Shown: piece after piece, positions 1 to 8,631 of the stretch
Numbering within the stretch: the stretch's first letter is position 1
Layout of the letters: each line of letters starts with the position of its first letter
Assembly (NCBI GenBank): GCA_910583765.1
Contig: CAJTYS010000011.1
Location: 1 to 64,000, forward strand
Source of the DNA: an uncultured Eubacteriales bacterium
GTDB lineage: Bacteria; Bacillota; Clostridia; Peptostreptococcales; Anaerovoracaceae
Length of the DNA stretch: 64,000 bases
Direction of reading: 5' to 3'
The notes under the pieces: model-generated
Seen by the model: the letters and a program-made list of their open reading frames with translations, nothing else
The model's database searches: none
What the model was told of the DNA's origin: nothing
Translations under genes and position numbers: made by a program

Positions 1-96
1 ATTTCAACGTTTATCAGGATTTTTCGCCTATGAAACTGTCAAACTCGGGATTATAGCTTTATTTTGGCGATTCGTCAATTTTCGGCCTGACGATAA
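1..96. other. window edge, no gene seen
   Basis: Short stretch downstream of the minus-strand amidohydrolase. It has a 6-bp inverted repeat (TCGTCA at 72-77, TGACGA at 88-93) but no T-run after it on the minus strand, so I do not call a terminator. Nothing else is recognisable. Confidence 0.4.
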
Positions 97-1935
97 TTAT
101 TTCTCATTACCATCATACACGATGTTTCCATCAAAGACTGTGGCCTTGACTTTCAAATTGGAGACATCCTCGATATCAGATTTGAAGATGTCCTGATCCA
201 AAACCAGCAGGTCAGCTTTCTTGCCTTTTTCAATGCTGCCGATCTCTTGTTCCATGTAATTGGCGTATGCGCCGCCATAAGTAGAGGCTTTTACGATATC
301 TTCTAACTTCATGCGTTCGTCATATGGTTTCAGCGGTCCTATCAGGTATTTGCCTTTTTCCGCAGTAGCCTTGGTATCCGTGGATCTGACATATTCGTCC
401 ATGCCATCGTACCATAGATCAAAGATCTTTTGCGGCAGAGTTCTGGTCACAGCGCTGTAGTACAGCCAGCCCATATCAGGTTCTGTTACCAAAAAGTCGC
501 TGTGGGTGGCCACGTTGAGGCCTGCGTCAACTAAGCTTTGAGCAGGATACATGCTGTCAGCCATTTCCTGACCCACATATGGGATATAGATGTCGTAGTA
601 ATAGTCGTCCCTTACAGACCAATATGGAGCGATCATGGCGTTCATGCCCAGCTTTGCCATTCTTTCCATGTTTTCCTTGCTCAAATATTGAACATGGATA
701 AAGGTGTGTCTGTTATCGTTAGCGCCATTGGCTTCCCTTGCCTTTTCAAGAGCGTCCAGAGCATATGTGGCAGCTGCGTTTCCGATCTGATGCACATGGA
801 TCTGATAGCCCGCCTTGTCGATCTTCGTGAACAGGGCTGCCAGCAGATCATCGTCCCAGACTTTGATGCCATGTCCACCGCCCAGTTCTTTCGTATATTC
901 CCCGTCCAGATACGCGGTTCCTTCTTCCAGCACCTGATCCGCGAAGAATTTGAATCCAATCACTTGGAAGTAGTCAGTGGTGAAGCCTTTTGACAGCTCT
1001 ATGCCTTTGTCGATCTGTTCTTTCAGCTCTTTTTCATTTCCCATTTCCGGGGCCATGTGCCATGCGCCGCGGACTCGAATGGTCAGTTCTCCGGCTTCTG
1101 CCATTTCCTGATAGGCCATGTAATAGTTTTCATTATCCACAGGAATCATGCCATCGTACACAGTGGTGATGCCTCGTTCATTGAGCCAGCCTTGGAGCCA
1201 GGTAATGGCTTCTTTATACTGCTCGCGGCTGTATTCAGGCAGCAGATCGCTCACAAGATTGGCAGCGGACTCCTGGAGCAGTCCGGCAGGTTCGCCTGTC
1301 TTTGGATCCCGCTGGATCACGCCGCCTTCTGGATCTTTCGTGTCTTTTGTGATTCCGGCCAGTTCCATGGCCTTGGAGTTGACCCATTTGGAATGCCCGT
1401 CCGCGGACATGAGGATCACCGGCTTGTCGGAAACAATTTTGTCCAGATCTTCTTTTCTCGGACCCACAGAGTCATAAAAAGACCGCATGAACCCTGCGCC
1501 AGCATAAACTTCCAGATCAGGGTTTTCTTTTACGAACCTTTGAATCTCCTTTAAGTATTCTTCATGGGAAAAAAAGTCTTGAAGGCCGATTTCAAAGCAG
1601 TACTGGACCGCGCTTTCCGCTGGGTGCATGTGGCTGTCGATGTTTCCAGGGAGAACCGTGCTGCCTTGAGCGTCGATGATTTTACTGTTTTCGTCCTCAT
1701 AACCCATGGCTTCTTTCTCAGTGCCAACATATTCGATCAAGCCATCCTTGACCACCACGGCTTCTGCTGTGGAGCTTTTGTCATCCACTGTGTAAACAGA
1801 AGCATTTTTGATAATGATATTGGAGGCTTCTTCGGATTTTTTTGCTCCGCCTTCTCCGCCGCCGCAGGCGCTGAGGGATAATGTCAGAGCCAGGGTCGTG
1901 AAGACCGCCAATGTTTTGATCAGTTTTCGTCTCAT
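97..1935 (-). CDS. lipoprotein amidohydrolase, YtcJ-like (Amidohydro_3)
   Basis: Predicted metal-dependent amidohydrolase of the YtcJ/Amidohydro_3 type, 612 aa, anchored outside the membrane. The N-terminus is a lipoprotein signal (charged MRRK, hydrophobic core, lipobox LSAC followed by GGGEGG). The metal-site motifs are visible: HMH after GNIDS near residue 100, HVHQIGNAA in the middle, and the terminal Asp in THSDF. Most YtcJ proteins are cytoplasmic, so the lipidated form suggests hydrolysis of an amide or imide substrate at the cell surface. It is transcribed away from the DUF4143 ATPase, with a repeat-rich 246-bp gap between them. The start is the ATG preceded by GGGAGGAAG. A second, unlipidated YtcJ-type protein lies at 28968-30575. 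Substrate unknown. Confidence 0.88.
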   Translation of the reverse strand: MRRKLIKTLAVFTTLALTLSLSACGGGEGGAKKSEEASNIIIKNASVYTVDDKSSTAEAVVVKDGLIEYVGTEKEAMGYEDENSKIIDAQGSTVLPGNIDSHMHPAESAVQYCFEIGLQDFFSHEEYLKEIQRFVKENPDLEVYAGAGFMRSFYDSVGPRKEDLDKIVSDKPVILMSADGHSKWVNSKAMELAGITKDTKDPEGGVIQRDPKTGEPAGLLQESAANLVSDLLPEYSREQYKEAITWLQGWLNERGITTVYDGMIPVDNENYYMAYQEMAEAGELTIRVRGAWHMAPEMGNEKELKEQIDKGIELSKGFTTDYFQVIGFKFFADQVLEEGTAYLDGEYTKELGGGHGIKVWDDDLLAALFTKIDKAGYQIHVHQIGNAAATYALDALEKAREANGANDNRHTFIHVQYLSKENMERMAKLGMNAMIAPYWSVRDDYYYDIYIPYVGQEMADSMYPAQSLVDAGLNVATHSDFLVTEPDMGWLYYSAVTRTLPQKIFDLWYDGMDEYVRSTDTKATAEKGKYLIGPLKPYDERMKLEDIVKASTYGGAYANYMEQEIGSIEKGKKADLLVLDQDIFKSDIEDVSNLKVKATVFDGNIVYDGNEK

Positions 1936-2061
1936 GTTTCTTCCTCCCGATTTTTCTTAGATGGACTGTAACTTGCTGTCAATTATACGGTTTGGAGCAG
2001 GGAAATGAAATAGCACACCAGTGTTATTTTCAGAAAATTTGCGAAAAATACGGCTGATTTG

Positions 2062-2138
2062 GGAGAAATGTGAAAACAAAAGCAAAAATAGCCGGAAAAA
2101 TGTGATTTGACAGGTTGAATCAGCGGGAAAAATGTGAT
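2062..2138. repeat. three direct repeats with exact 32-bp period in divergent promoter region
   Basis: Copies of GGARAAATGTGA start at 2062, 2094 and 2126; the second and third share 13 identical bases (GGAAAAATGTGAT) and the first differs at one base of the core. The 32-bp spacing is about three helical turns, so a regulator could bind all copies on one face. A separate imperfect palindrome, AATAGCAC-acca-GTGTTATT, lies at about 2009-2028. The third copy ends 43 bp before the ATPase start. Probably an operator array, for either divergent gene. Confidence 0.5.
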
Positions 2139-2181
2139 AGCCTAATAATGCACAAGAAAACAAAAAAAAGAAGGCAATACC

Positions 2182-3522
2182 ATGGAATTACTGAAAAGAA
2201 AGATCGATGATGCGTTGTTCCAGTGGAAACAAAATCCAGAGCGCTTGCCATTGATCGTAAAGGGCGCTCGCCAGATAGGAAAAACAGAGTCCATCAGACA
2301 TTTCGCACGAAAGAATTATCACAATGTAATAGAAATCAATTTTATTTTGCAGAAACAGTTCAAAAGTATTTTTGACAACGGATTTGAAGTGGGCACGATC
2401 CTAAAAAACATTTCCCTGATTGATCCAAGTCTTGAATTTTTACCAGGAGAGACGTTGTTCTTTTTTGATGAGATCCAGGACTGCGTCAATTGCGCCACTA
2501 GCCTGAAATCATTCAAGCTAGATGGCAGGTTCGATGTGATCTGTTCCGGTTCGCTGATGGGGATCAATTACAATGAAATAGAATCCAACAGCGTGGGCTT
2601 TAAAGAAGATTACAATATGCATTCCATGGATTTTGAAGAATTTTTATGGGCAAAAGGATACAAAGAAGAGCAGATCCAAGACATGTACCAGCATATGCTC
2701 CAGGTTTCGCCGTTTTCTGAGCTGGAATGGAAGGTGTTTTCAGAAATTTTTAAAGAATACATGGTGATCGGCGGCATGCCTGCCATTGTGAATTTGTTCG
2801 TAAAAAATAAGAATTACAGCGGCACGCTGAAAATGCAGCAGCAGATTTTATTGGATTATGAAGAGGACATCACCAAATACGCAGGCGGTCTGGACAAAGG
2901 AAAGATTCTCAATGTTTATCGGAAAATACCTGTGTTTCTAGGAAAAGATAACAAAAAGTTCCAGATATCCAAAGTCGCGCACGGTGCCAGAAATCGAGAG
3001 TACATGGGAGTGATCGAGTGGCTGGACAGCGCTGGCATGATCAATGTGTGCTATTGTATGGCGCAGCCGGAACTGCCGCTGAGAGGGAATTACGACCCGG
3101 ATCATTATAAAATTTATTTTCGGGACACAGGATTATTGATCGGTTCTCTTGACGAAGAAGCGCAGGAGGATTTGCGGATTAACAAGAATTTCAATGCGTA
3201 CAAAGGGGCGATCTACGAAAACATAGTGGCGGACATGCTGGTGAAAGCAGGATACCAGCTGTACTTTTATAAAAACGACAAGGGAACGCTGGAAATGGAC
3301 TTTTTTGTCAGAGACCGCAAAACGCTGATCCCAGTTGAGGTGAAGGCAAACGATGGCGCGACCATATCCCTGAACCATTTGATCGCAAAAAGCAAATATG
3401 CGGATGTCGCATATGGAATCAAACTGGGAAACAAGAACATAGGGTTCAATGGAAAGTTTTATACGTTCCCATATTTTCTTACGTTTTTGTTGAAACGGTT
3501 TTTACGGGAACGAGTGGTGTGA
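2182..3522 (+). CDS. AAA-type ATPase with DUF4143 domain
   Basis: 446-aa ATP-binding protein of the widespread AAA_14/DUF4143 family. Walker A is GARQIGKT (residues 28-35) and Walker B is LFFFDEIQD (about 92-100). The C-terminal third carries the DUF4143 region and ends with a restriction-endonuclease-like motif, EMDFFV...PVEVKA, which resembles PD-(D/E)XK cores. Function in the family is not established; members are often accessory and strain-variable. The ATG follows AAGAAGG. The next gene starts 4 bp after the stop, so it is probably co-transcribed with the LuxR-type regulator. Confidence 0.85.
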   Translation: MELLKRKIDDALFQWKQNPERLPLIVKGARQIGKTESIRHFARKNYHNVIEINFILQKQFKSIFDNGFEVGTILKNISLIDPSLEFLPGETLFFFDEIQDCVNCATSLKSFKLDGRFDVICSGSLMGINYNEIESNSVGFKEDYNMHSMDFEEFLWAKGYKEEQIQDMYQHMLQVSPFSELEWKVFSEIFKEYMVIGGMPAIVNLFVKNKNYSGTLKMQQQILLDYEEDITKYAGGLDKGKILNVYRKIPVFLGKDNKKFQISKVAHGARNREYMGVIEWLDSAGMINVCYCMAQPELPLRGNYDPDHYKIYFRDTGLLIGSLDEEAQEDLRINKNFNAYKGAIYENIVADMLVKAGYQLYFYKNDKGTLEMDFFVRDRKTLIPVEVKANDGATISLNHLIAKSKYADVAYGIKLGNKNIGFNGKFYTFPYFLTFLLKRFLRERVV

Positions 3523-3526
3523 GATC

Positions 3527-4309
3527 ATGGCATTTTTACAAGAAAGCGAATGGATGTTTTTAAATGAAATCGCATACAACATCTCTTTTATTTACTCCTT
3601 TGACGAGATGCGCCGCAAGACCCTCCAGTGGCTGCGCATGCTGATGCGCTTTGACGGAGCGGTGTTTTCTTTGGCGGAAGGCGAACAAGTCACGGATAGC
3701 GTGGTTCATGGCATGGAAGAAAAAAGCGCGTCAATTTTCCAGGAAACCTATGGAGAAGACAATCCTCTGCGCTGGCTCATGCTCAGCGGACGGAGCGCGG
3801 CCTGGCTGCAAAGCGAGCTGCTTACTGACGAGGCCATGGAGGAATCCGAGTTTTATCAAAAGTTTTACCGGCCCAGACAGTACCATTATGCCATGGGCAT
3901 GAACATCGTCTTTCGGGAAGACGTGGTAGGGCTGCTCACCTTTTACCGCCGGCGGGAAAGCAGGGATTTCACCAAGCGGGAACTGTTCATCATCGACCAG
4001 CTGCAAAAGCATTTGGCCTACCGGCTGTACTATGAGGCAAAGAAAGGCGATGCCAGGTATTTTTACGCCAAGGGCTATCACGAACGGCTCTGCAGGGAAT
4101 TCAGTCTCACGGCCAGAGAGTCGGAGCTGCTGGATTATGCGGTGAAAGGTTTCAGCAACGAGAAGATCGCCCAGCTGATGCATATCAGTGTCAACACTGT
4201 GAAAAAACACTTCCACAGCCTCTATGAAAAAATGCATGTGAAAAACAGGGTGCAGCTGCTCCAGAGCCTGCCTCTGTCCACGGACAAGATCAATTTTGAC
4301 GAACTATAA
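3527..4309 (+). CDS. LuxR-family transcriptional regulator
   Basis: 260-aa regulator. Residues about 10-170 form a GAF-like or otherwise unassigned sensory region. The C-terminus has a clear LuxR/GerE helix-turn-helix: LTARESELLDYAVKGFSNEKIAQ, then HISVNTVKKHFHSLYEKMHVKNR. No receiver domain is present, so it is probably ligand-responsive rather than phosphorylated. It ends just before a Rho-independent terminator, and the KDPG aldolase/hydantoinase operon begins 230 bp downstream; it is the nearest regulator candidate for that operon. That link is inference from position only. Confidence 0.85.
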   Translation: MAFLQESEWMFLNEIAYNISFIYSFDEMRRKTLQWLRMLMRFDGAVFSLAEGEQVTDSVVHGMEEKSASIFQETYGEDNPLRWLMLSGRSAAWLQSELLTDEAMEESEFYQKFYRPRQYHYAMGMNIVFREDVVGLLTFYRRRESRDFTKRELFIIDQLQKHLAYRLYYEAKKGDARYFYAKGYHERLCREFSLTARESELLDYAVKGFSNEKIAQLMHISVNTVKKHFHSLYEKMHVKNRVQLLQSLPLSTDKINFDEL

Positions 4310-4328
4310 CAAAATAGAAGCCATATAG

Positions 4329-4365
4329 AAACTCCGTATCCAAGAAAGGACGCGGAGTTTTTTCG
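4329..4365 (+). terminator. Rho-independent terminator after the luxR-type gene
   Basis: Stem AAACTCCG (4329-4336) pairs with CGGAGTTT (4353-4360), and the T-run continues to 4363. It separates the regulator from the catabolic operon. Confidence 0.75.
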
Positions 4366-4382
4366 TGCCCAAAAACGGGACC

Positions 4383-4418
4383 CTACCCTTGGGGGTAGCT
4401 TTTGTACACAAAAGTACC
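4383..4418. promoter_or_regulatory. overlapping palindromes upstream of the KDPG aldolase operon
   Basis: CTACCC/GGGTAG (4383-4398) overlaps a second dyad centred on 4406: CTTTTGT-ac-ACAAAAG (4399-4414), extended to GGTA...TACC with one bulged base (4394-4418). It lies 120 bp before the first gene. This is a good operator candidate; the regulator is unknown. Confidence 0.5.
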
Positions 4419-4538
4419 GGAAAAAGAAAAAAAGTGCCCAGATAAATCAAACGCCTGCGCGATGTTTCCCGGACCGGAAAATTGATATAGTAAAGGAAAC
4501 CAATGGATGGACACAAGACAGAAAGGCGGAATCATAGG

Positions 4539-5168
4539 ATGAAGGAACAACTGAGAAAGAGCGGCATCGTGCCGGTGATCAAACTGGAAGAAACAGAAAA
4601 AGCGGCGGCTCTGGCCAAGGCGCTGAAAAAAGGCGGCATTAGCTGCGGGGAAGTGACCTTTCGGGCCAAGGGAGCAGAGCAGGTCATAGAGGCCATGCTG
4701 GATTCCTGTCCAGACATGTTGGTGGGAGCGGGAACCGTGCTGACCATAGAAGAAGCGGAGAAGGCTGTTCAGGCAGGGGCCCGATTTATGGTCAGCCCTG
4801 GATTTGACGGGGAAATCGTGGACTTTGCTTTGGCTAACGATATTTTGCCCCTGCCAGGCTGCGTGACACCCACAGAGATCCAGATGGCTTTGAAAAAGGG
4901 CCTGGACATCGTCAAATTTTTCCCAGCCGTTCAGTCCGGCGGGGCAGCGGCCATCAAAGCTCTGGCAGGGCCTTTCGGCAGCCTGATGATCATGCCCACA
5001 GGCGGCATTTCCCTGGAAAATTTGGAAGAATATCTGCGGGTGAAAAACATTATCGCCTGCGGCGGCTCCTTTATGGTAAAAGAACAGCTGTTAAAAGAAG
5101 AACGCTGGGATCAGGTGACGGAGCTGAGCCGCCAGGCCATGGAGATCGTGGCCAGGGTCAGAGCATAA
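4539..5168 (+). CDS. eda: 2-dehydro-3-deoxyphosphogluconate (KDPG) aldolase
   Basis: Class I aldolase splitting KDPG or a related 2-keto-3-deoxy sugar acid phosphate into pyruvate and an aldehyde. Family motifs are present: GEVTFRAKGAE with the general-base Glu, GAGTVLTIEEA, and the Schiff-base lysine in DIVKFFPA. I choose the ATG at 4539 (209 aa) over the in-frame ATG at 4503, because AAGGCGG lies 9 bp upstream of it and the length then matches the family. First gene of an operon; KDG kinase follows after a 36-bp gap. The pair makes a KDG to pyruvate plus glyceraldehyde-3-phosphate module. Confidence 0.9.
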   Translation: MKEQLRKSGIVPVIKLEETEKAAALAKALKKGGISCGEVTFRAKGAEQVIEAMLDSCPDMLVGAGTVLTIEEAEKAVQAGARFMVSPGFDGEIVDFALANDILPLPGCVTPTEIQMALKKGLDIVKFFPAVQSGGAAAIKALAGPFGSLMIMPTGGISLENLEEYLRVKNIIACGGSFMVKEQLLKEERWDQVTELSRQAMEIVARVRA

Positions 5169-5204
5169 AACAGTGAAAGCAGATCAGCAAGGAGGAAAAC
5201 GAAC

Positions 5205-6227
5205 ATGGCAAAGATTATCACTTTTGGAGAAATCATGCTGAGACTGGCACCAAAGGGCTATCTCAGATTCATGCAGGAACCGGAATTTCAGGCTACCTTT
5301 GGCGGCGGTGAAGCAAACGTGGCTGTGTCACTGGCCAATTACGGCTTAGATGCGGCTTTTGTCACCAAGCTGCCGGATAATCCCATTGCTCAGGCGGCCA
5401 TGGGTGAACTGCGCCGTCACCAGGTGGACACGGCGATGATCGCCAGAGGGGGAAGCAGACTCGGCATCTACTATTTGGAAAAGGGCGCTTCTCAAAGACC
5501 CTCCAAAGTCATCTACGATAGAGCTGGTTCAGCCATTGCCCAGGCTGAACGAAAGGACTTTGACTGGAAGGAAATCCTTCGGGACGCGGCATGGTTTCAC
5601 TTTACAGGCATCACACCGGCTCTGGGTCAGAACGTGGCAGAGATTTGCCTGGACGCAGTGAAGGCGGCAAAGGAAAGAGGACTGACTGTCAGCTGTGACT
5701 TGAATTTTAGAAAGAATCTGTGGACCAGCGAGGAAGCGGGCCGGGTCATGGGACAGCTGATGGAATATGTGGACGTGTGCGTTGCCAACGAAGAGGACGC
5801 GGAGAAGGTTTTCGGCATTAAGGCCGCGGCCACAGATGTGACCGGCGGCAGGCTGGATCATGATGGCTACCGCGACGTGGCGAAACAGCTGGCGGATCGA
5901 TTCGGCTGCCAATATGTGGCTATCACTTTGCGGACCAGTATTTCGGCCAGCGACAACAAGTGGGCGGCCATGCTTTATCACAATGGAGAAGCCTTATTTT
6001 CCAAAGAATATCCGGTACATATCGTAGATCGAGTCGGTGGCGGAGACAGCTTTGGCGGCGGCCTGATCTACGGACTGCACACGGGAAAAAGCGACAGGGA
6101 GGCCCTGGAATTCGCAGTCGCGGCTTCCTGTCTGAAACACACCATAGAAGGAGATTTCAATCTGGTATCAGTTAAAGAAGTAGAAGCGCTGGCAGGCGGA
6201 GATGGATCAGGCAGGGTGCAGAGATGA
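5205..6227 (+). CDS. kdgK: 2-keto-3-deoxygluconate kinase (PfkB family)
   Basis: 340-aa ribokinase/PfkB-family sugar kinase. It shows the N-terminal signature around TFGGGEANVAVSLA and the C-terminal anion-hole motif DRVGGGDSFGGG, whose Asp is the catalytic base. By context (KDPG aldolase immediately upstream) it probably phosphorylates 2-keto-3-deoxygluconate or a similar keto-deoxy acid. Preceded by AGGAGG. Same operon; the aminotransferase follows after 23 bp. PfkB substrate specificity cannot be fixed from sequence, so another 2-keto-3-deoxy acid is possible. Confidence 0.88.
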   Translation: MAKIITFGEIMLRLAPKGYLRFMQEPEFQATFGGGEANVAVSLANYGLDAAFVTKLPDNPIAQAAMGELRRHQVDTAMIARGGSRLGIYYLEKGASQRPSKVIYDRAGSAIAQAERKDFDWKEILRDAAWFHFTGITPALGQNVAEICLDAVKAAKERGLTVSCDLNFRKNLWTSEEAGRVMGQLMEYVDVCVANEEDAEKVFGIKAAATDVTGGRLDHDGYRDVAKQLADRFGCQYVAITLRTSISASDNKWAAMLYHNGEALFSKEYPVHIVDRVGGGDSFGGGLIYGLHTGKSDREALEFAVAASCLKHTIEGDFNLVSVKEVEALAGGDGSGRVQR

Positions 6228-6250
6228 GAAAAAGAAGGGAGGCATGATTT

Positions 6251-7429
6251 ATGGAAATGATCGCTAAAAACACCAAAGACATTGAATATTCCAAGATCCG
6301 CGAGATGTTCAACAAAGCTCTGAAATATGTGGATCCTATCAGCTTTACCATAGGAGAACCGGATTTTACCGCCTCTGAGAACGTGGTCCGGGCAGGCTGT
6401 GAGGCCATGAGGCAAGGAAAGAGCAAGTATTCGGAAAACGCGGGAATCCTGCCGCTGCGCCAGGCGGTCAGCAATGATCTGCGAACAGAGATCCAGGTGG
6501 ACTACGATCCGAACAGTGAGATCGTCATTACGCCTGGTGCCATGGCCGCGCTTTATCAGGGCCTGAAAGTGATCCTGGATCCAGGGGATGAGGTCATCGT
6601 CATGGAACCCTGCTGGACCAACTATATGCAGCAGATCCGCATGTGCGGCGGCGTGCCAGTTAGTGTCCCCGCAGATGCGGAAAATCAGTTTTCCCTGGAT
6701 ATGGCAGCCATTGAAGCGGCGGTCACAGATCGGACCAAAGCGCTGATCATCAACTCTCCCTGCAACCCCACAGGCGCTGTGCTGGAGAGGTCCGCCCTGG
6801 AACAGCTGGCGGCTCTGGTGACAGAGCATGACCTGCTGGTCATCAGCGATGAGGTCTACAAGCACATTCTTTTTGATGACCGCTCCTTTATCAGCATCGC
6901 CTCCCTGCCAGGCATGAAGAGCAGGACTCTGGTCGTGGACAGCTTTTCCAAAACCTTTGCCATGACCGGCTTTCGGGTGGGCTATGGAGCGGGGCCCGCA
7001 CAGTGGGTCGCCAACATCACCAAGCTGCAGGAAAATATCAGCGCCTGCGCAGCCATGCCCTGTCAGTACGCGGCTTTGGAAGCCCTGACCGGCAGCAGAG
7101 AGCATGTGCGCCGCATGGTGGAAAGCTACAGGCAGAGAAGAGACTATCTGGCAAAGCGTCTGGCGGCCATGCCTTTGATCCAATACGAGCCGTCACAAGG
7201 GACCTTCTATGGGTTCATAGATATCAGAGACACCGGTCTATCCAGCGAAGAATTCGCCATGAAGCTGCTTGCGGAAAAGCAGGTGGTAGTGGTGCCGGGC
7301 AACGCATTTGGAGATGGGGGAGAAGGCTATATCCGCGTTTCTTTCGCCACGTCCATGGAACAGATTCAAAAGGGCATGGATGCCATGGAGGATTTCCTGC
7401 GTGCGCTTTCGGAGAAAGGAGAGCAGTGA
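6251..7429 (+). CDS. PLP-dependent aminotransferase, class I/II
   Basis: 392-aa fold-type I aminotransferase of the AspC/PatA branch. Visible motifs: NPTG at about 172-175, SDEVYKH at 199-205, and the PLP lysine K234 in SFSKTFAMTGFRVGYG, then a C-terminal Arg in GYIRVSFA that binds the substrate carboxylate. It would interconvert an amino acid and its 2-keto acid. It sits between a keto-sugar-acid module and a hydantoin-hydrolysing module, so it is the logical bridge: amino acid released from a carbamoyl derivative, then a 2-keto acid for aldol cleavage. Its stop overlaps the next start (TGATG). Confidence 0.9.
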   Translation: MEMIAKNTKDIEYSKIREMFNKALKYVDPISFTIGEPDFTASENVVRAGCEAMRQGKSKYSENAGILPLRQAVSNDLRTEIQVDYDPNSEIVITPGAMAALYQGLKVILDPGDEVIVMEPCWTNYMQQIRMCGGVPVSVPADAENQFSLDMAAIEAAVTDRTKALIINSPCNPTGAVLERSALEQLAALVTEHDLLVISDEVYKHILFDDRSFISIASLPGMKSRTLVVDSFSKTFAMTGFRVGYGAGPAQWVANITKLQENISACAAMPCQYAALEALTGSREHVRRMVESYRQRRDYLAKRLAAMPLIQYEPSQGTFYGFIDIRDTGLSSEEFAMKLLAEKQVVVVPGNAFGDGGEGYIRVSFATSMEQIQKGMDAMEDFLRALSEKGEQ

Positions 7430-8631
7430 TGGACATCAACCGGGAACGGCTCATGAACGATCTAAAGGACCTGGGAGCCATAGGCTACATAGAGGGTGAG
7501 GGCGCGAGCCGCATGGCCTACAGTCAGGCTTTTTTCCAGGGCAGAGATTTGGTGAAGGCTAGAATGCAGGCAGCGGGGCTGTCAACAGCCATAGACGCTG
7601 TGGGCAACTTGACGGGCCTGCTGCCTTCTGCCACAGGAAACAGTAAAAAAAGGATCGCAATAGGCTCTCATATCGACACGGTGCCCAAGGGCGGCATTTA
7701 TGACGGCGCACTGGGTGTCTTGGCCGCTATCGAAGTGATCCGGGTCCTGCGGGAAAATGGATATGCGAACGATCACCCTATAGAAGTCATTGCTTTTAAT
7801 GAAGAAGAAGGCAATGTGATCGGCGGCACCTTTGGCAGCAAAGCCTTTGCCGGAGCCCCGCTGGAAGTGTCTATGATCCAGCCCATGGGCAGGCAGAATA
7901 TCTCAGAAGCTGATTTTGCCAGCTGCAAGCGGTCCGCGGAGGATTATCTGGCGTATCTGGAATACCACATCGAACAGGGCGGCATCCTGGAGGCCAGTCA
8001 AAAGACGATCGGTATCGTCCAAGGCATCTTTGGCATCCTGCGTTACCGGGCAAGGGTCACAGGCATGGCCAATCATGCGGGCAGCACACCTATGAGCCTT
8101 AGAGACGATGCCCTGGAAAAGACTTGCTGCGTGATCACAGACTTGATGGACCGGGTCAGAGCATCCGGTGACACTATGGTCTGCACTGTGGGAACTATGG
8201 CGCTGCAGCCAGGCGCGGTCAATGTGATCCCAGGACAGACGGAATTTATCATCGAACTGCGGGACAAGACCATGACCGGCATGTACCAAGTCATAGATGC
8301 GCTGCGCGCGCAGTGGGAAGAAAAGGGCCTATCTTTGGAACCGTACATCACGCAGCCAGAGACTCTCTGTGACAGCCAGCTTTGCGCTTTGGCCCAGGAA
8401 ACGGCCCAGGCGCTAAAGCTGCCCTACATGAAGATGTACAGCGGTGCGGGGCACGATCTGATCAACACCAGCTTTCTCATGCCCGCCCTGCTGCTGTTCA
8501 TTCCAAGCCGCGGTGGAATCAGCCATCATATGGACGAGTATTCCTCGCCGGAGGATATCAGGGCGGGTGCCCATATGCTCTTGGAGCTCCTAAAAAAAAT
8601 CGATAAAGGTAGGTTCAAACATGAAGATTAA
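7429..8631 (+). CDS. M20-family Zn hydrolase (N-carbamoyl-L-amino acid hydrolase / allantoate amidohydrolase type)
   Basis: 400-aa member of the HyuC/AllC amidase family. Dinuclear-metal motifs are visible: GSHIDTVPKGG with His and Asp, DGALG, and NEEEGN; the dimerisation-domain motif MANHAGSTPM and the late GAGHD follow. The reading frame stays open far upstream, but the ATG at 7429 is chosen because it overlaps the aminotransferase stop, is preceded by GGAG, and gives the family length. Predicted reaction: N-carbamoyl amino acid to amino acid, CO2 and ammonia. Pairs naturally with the hydantoinase two genes downstream. Confidence 0.88.
   Translation: MDINRERLMNDLKDLGAIGYIEGEGASRMAYSQAFFQGRDLVKARMQAAGLSTAIDAVGNLTGLLPSATGNSKKRIAIGSHIDTVPKGGIYDGALGVLAAIEVIRVLRENGYANDHPIEVIAFNEEEGNVIGGTFGSKAFAGAPLEVSMIQPMGRQNISEADFASCKRSAEDYLAYLEYHIEQGGILEASQKTIGIVQGIFGILRYRARVTGMANHAGSTPMSLRDDALEKTCCVITDLMDRVRASGDTMVCTVGTMALQPGAVNVIPGQTEFIIELRDKTMTGMYQVIDALRAQWEEKGLSLEPYITQPETLCDSQLCALAQETAQALKLPYMKMYSGAGHDLINTSFLMPALLLFIPSRGGISHHMDEYSSPEDIRAGAHMLLELLKKIDKGRFKHED

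Noticed and set aside
538..1554. Long plus-strand frames opposite the first amidohydrolase
   Set aside because: They are antisense shadows; the minus-strand gene has full catalytic motifs and a ribosome-binding site.
7003..7428. Upstream extension of the M20 hydrolase frame
   Set aside because: It lies fully inside the aminotransferase gene; the ATG at 7429 with the TGATG overlap and family length is better.
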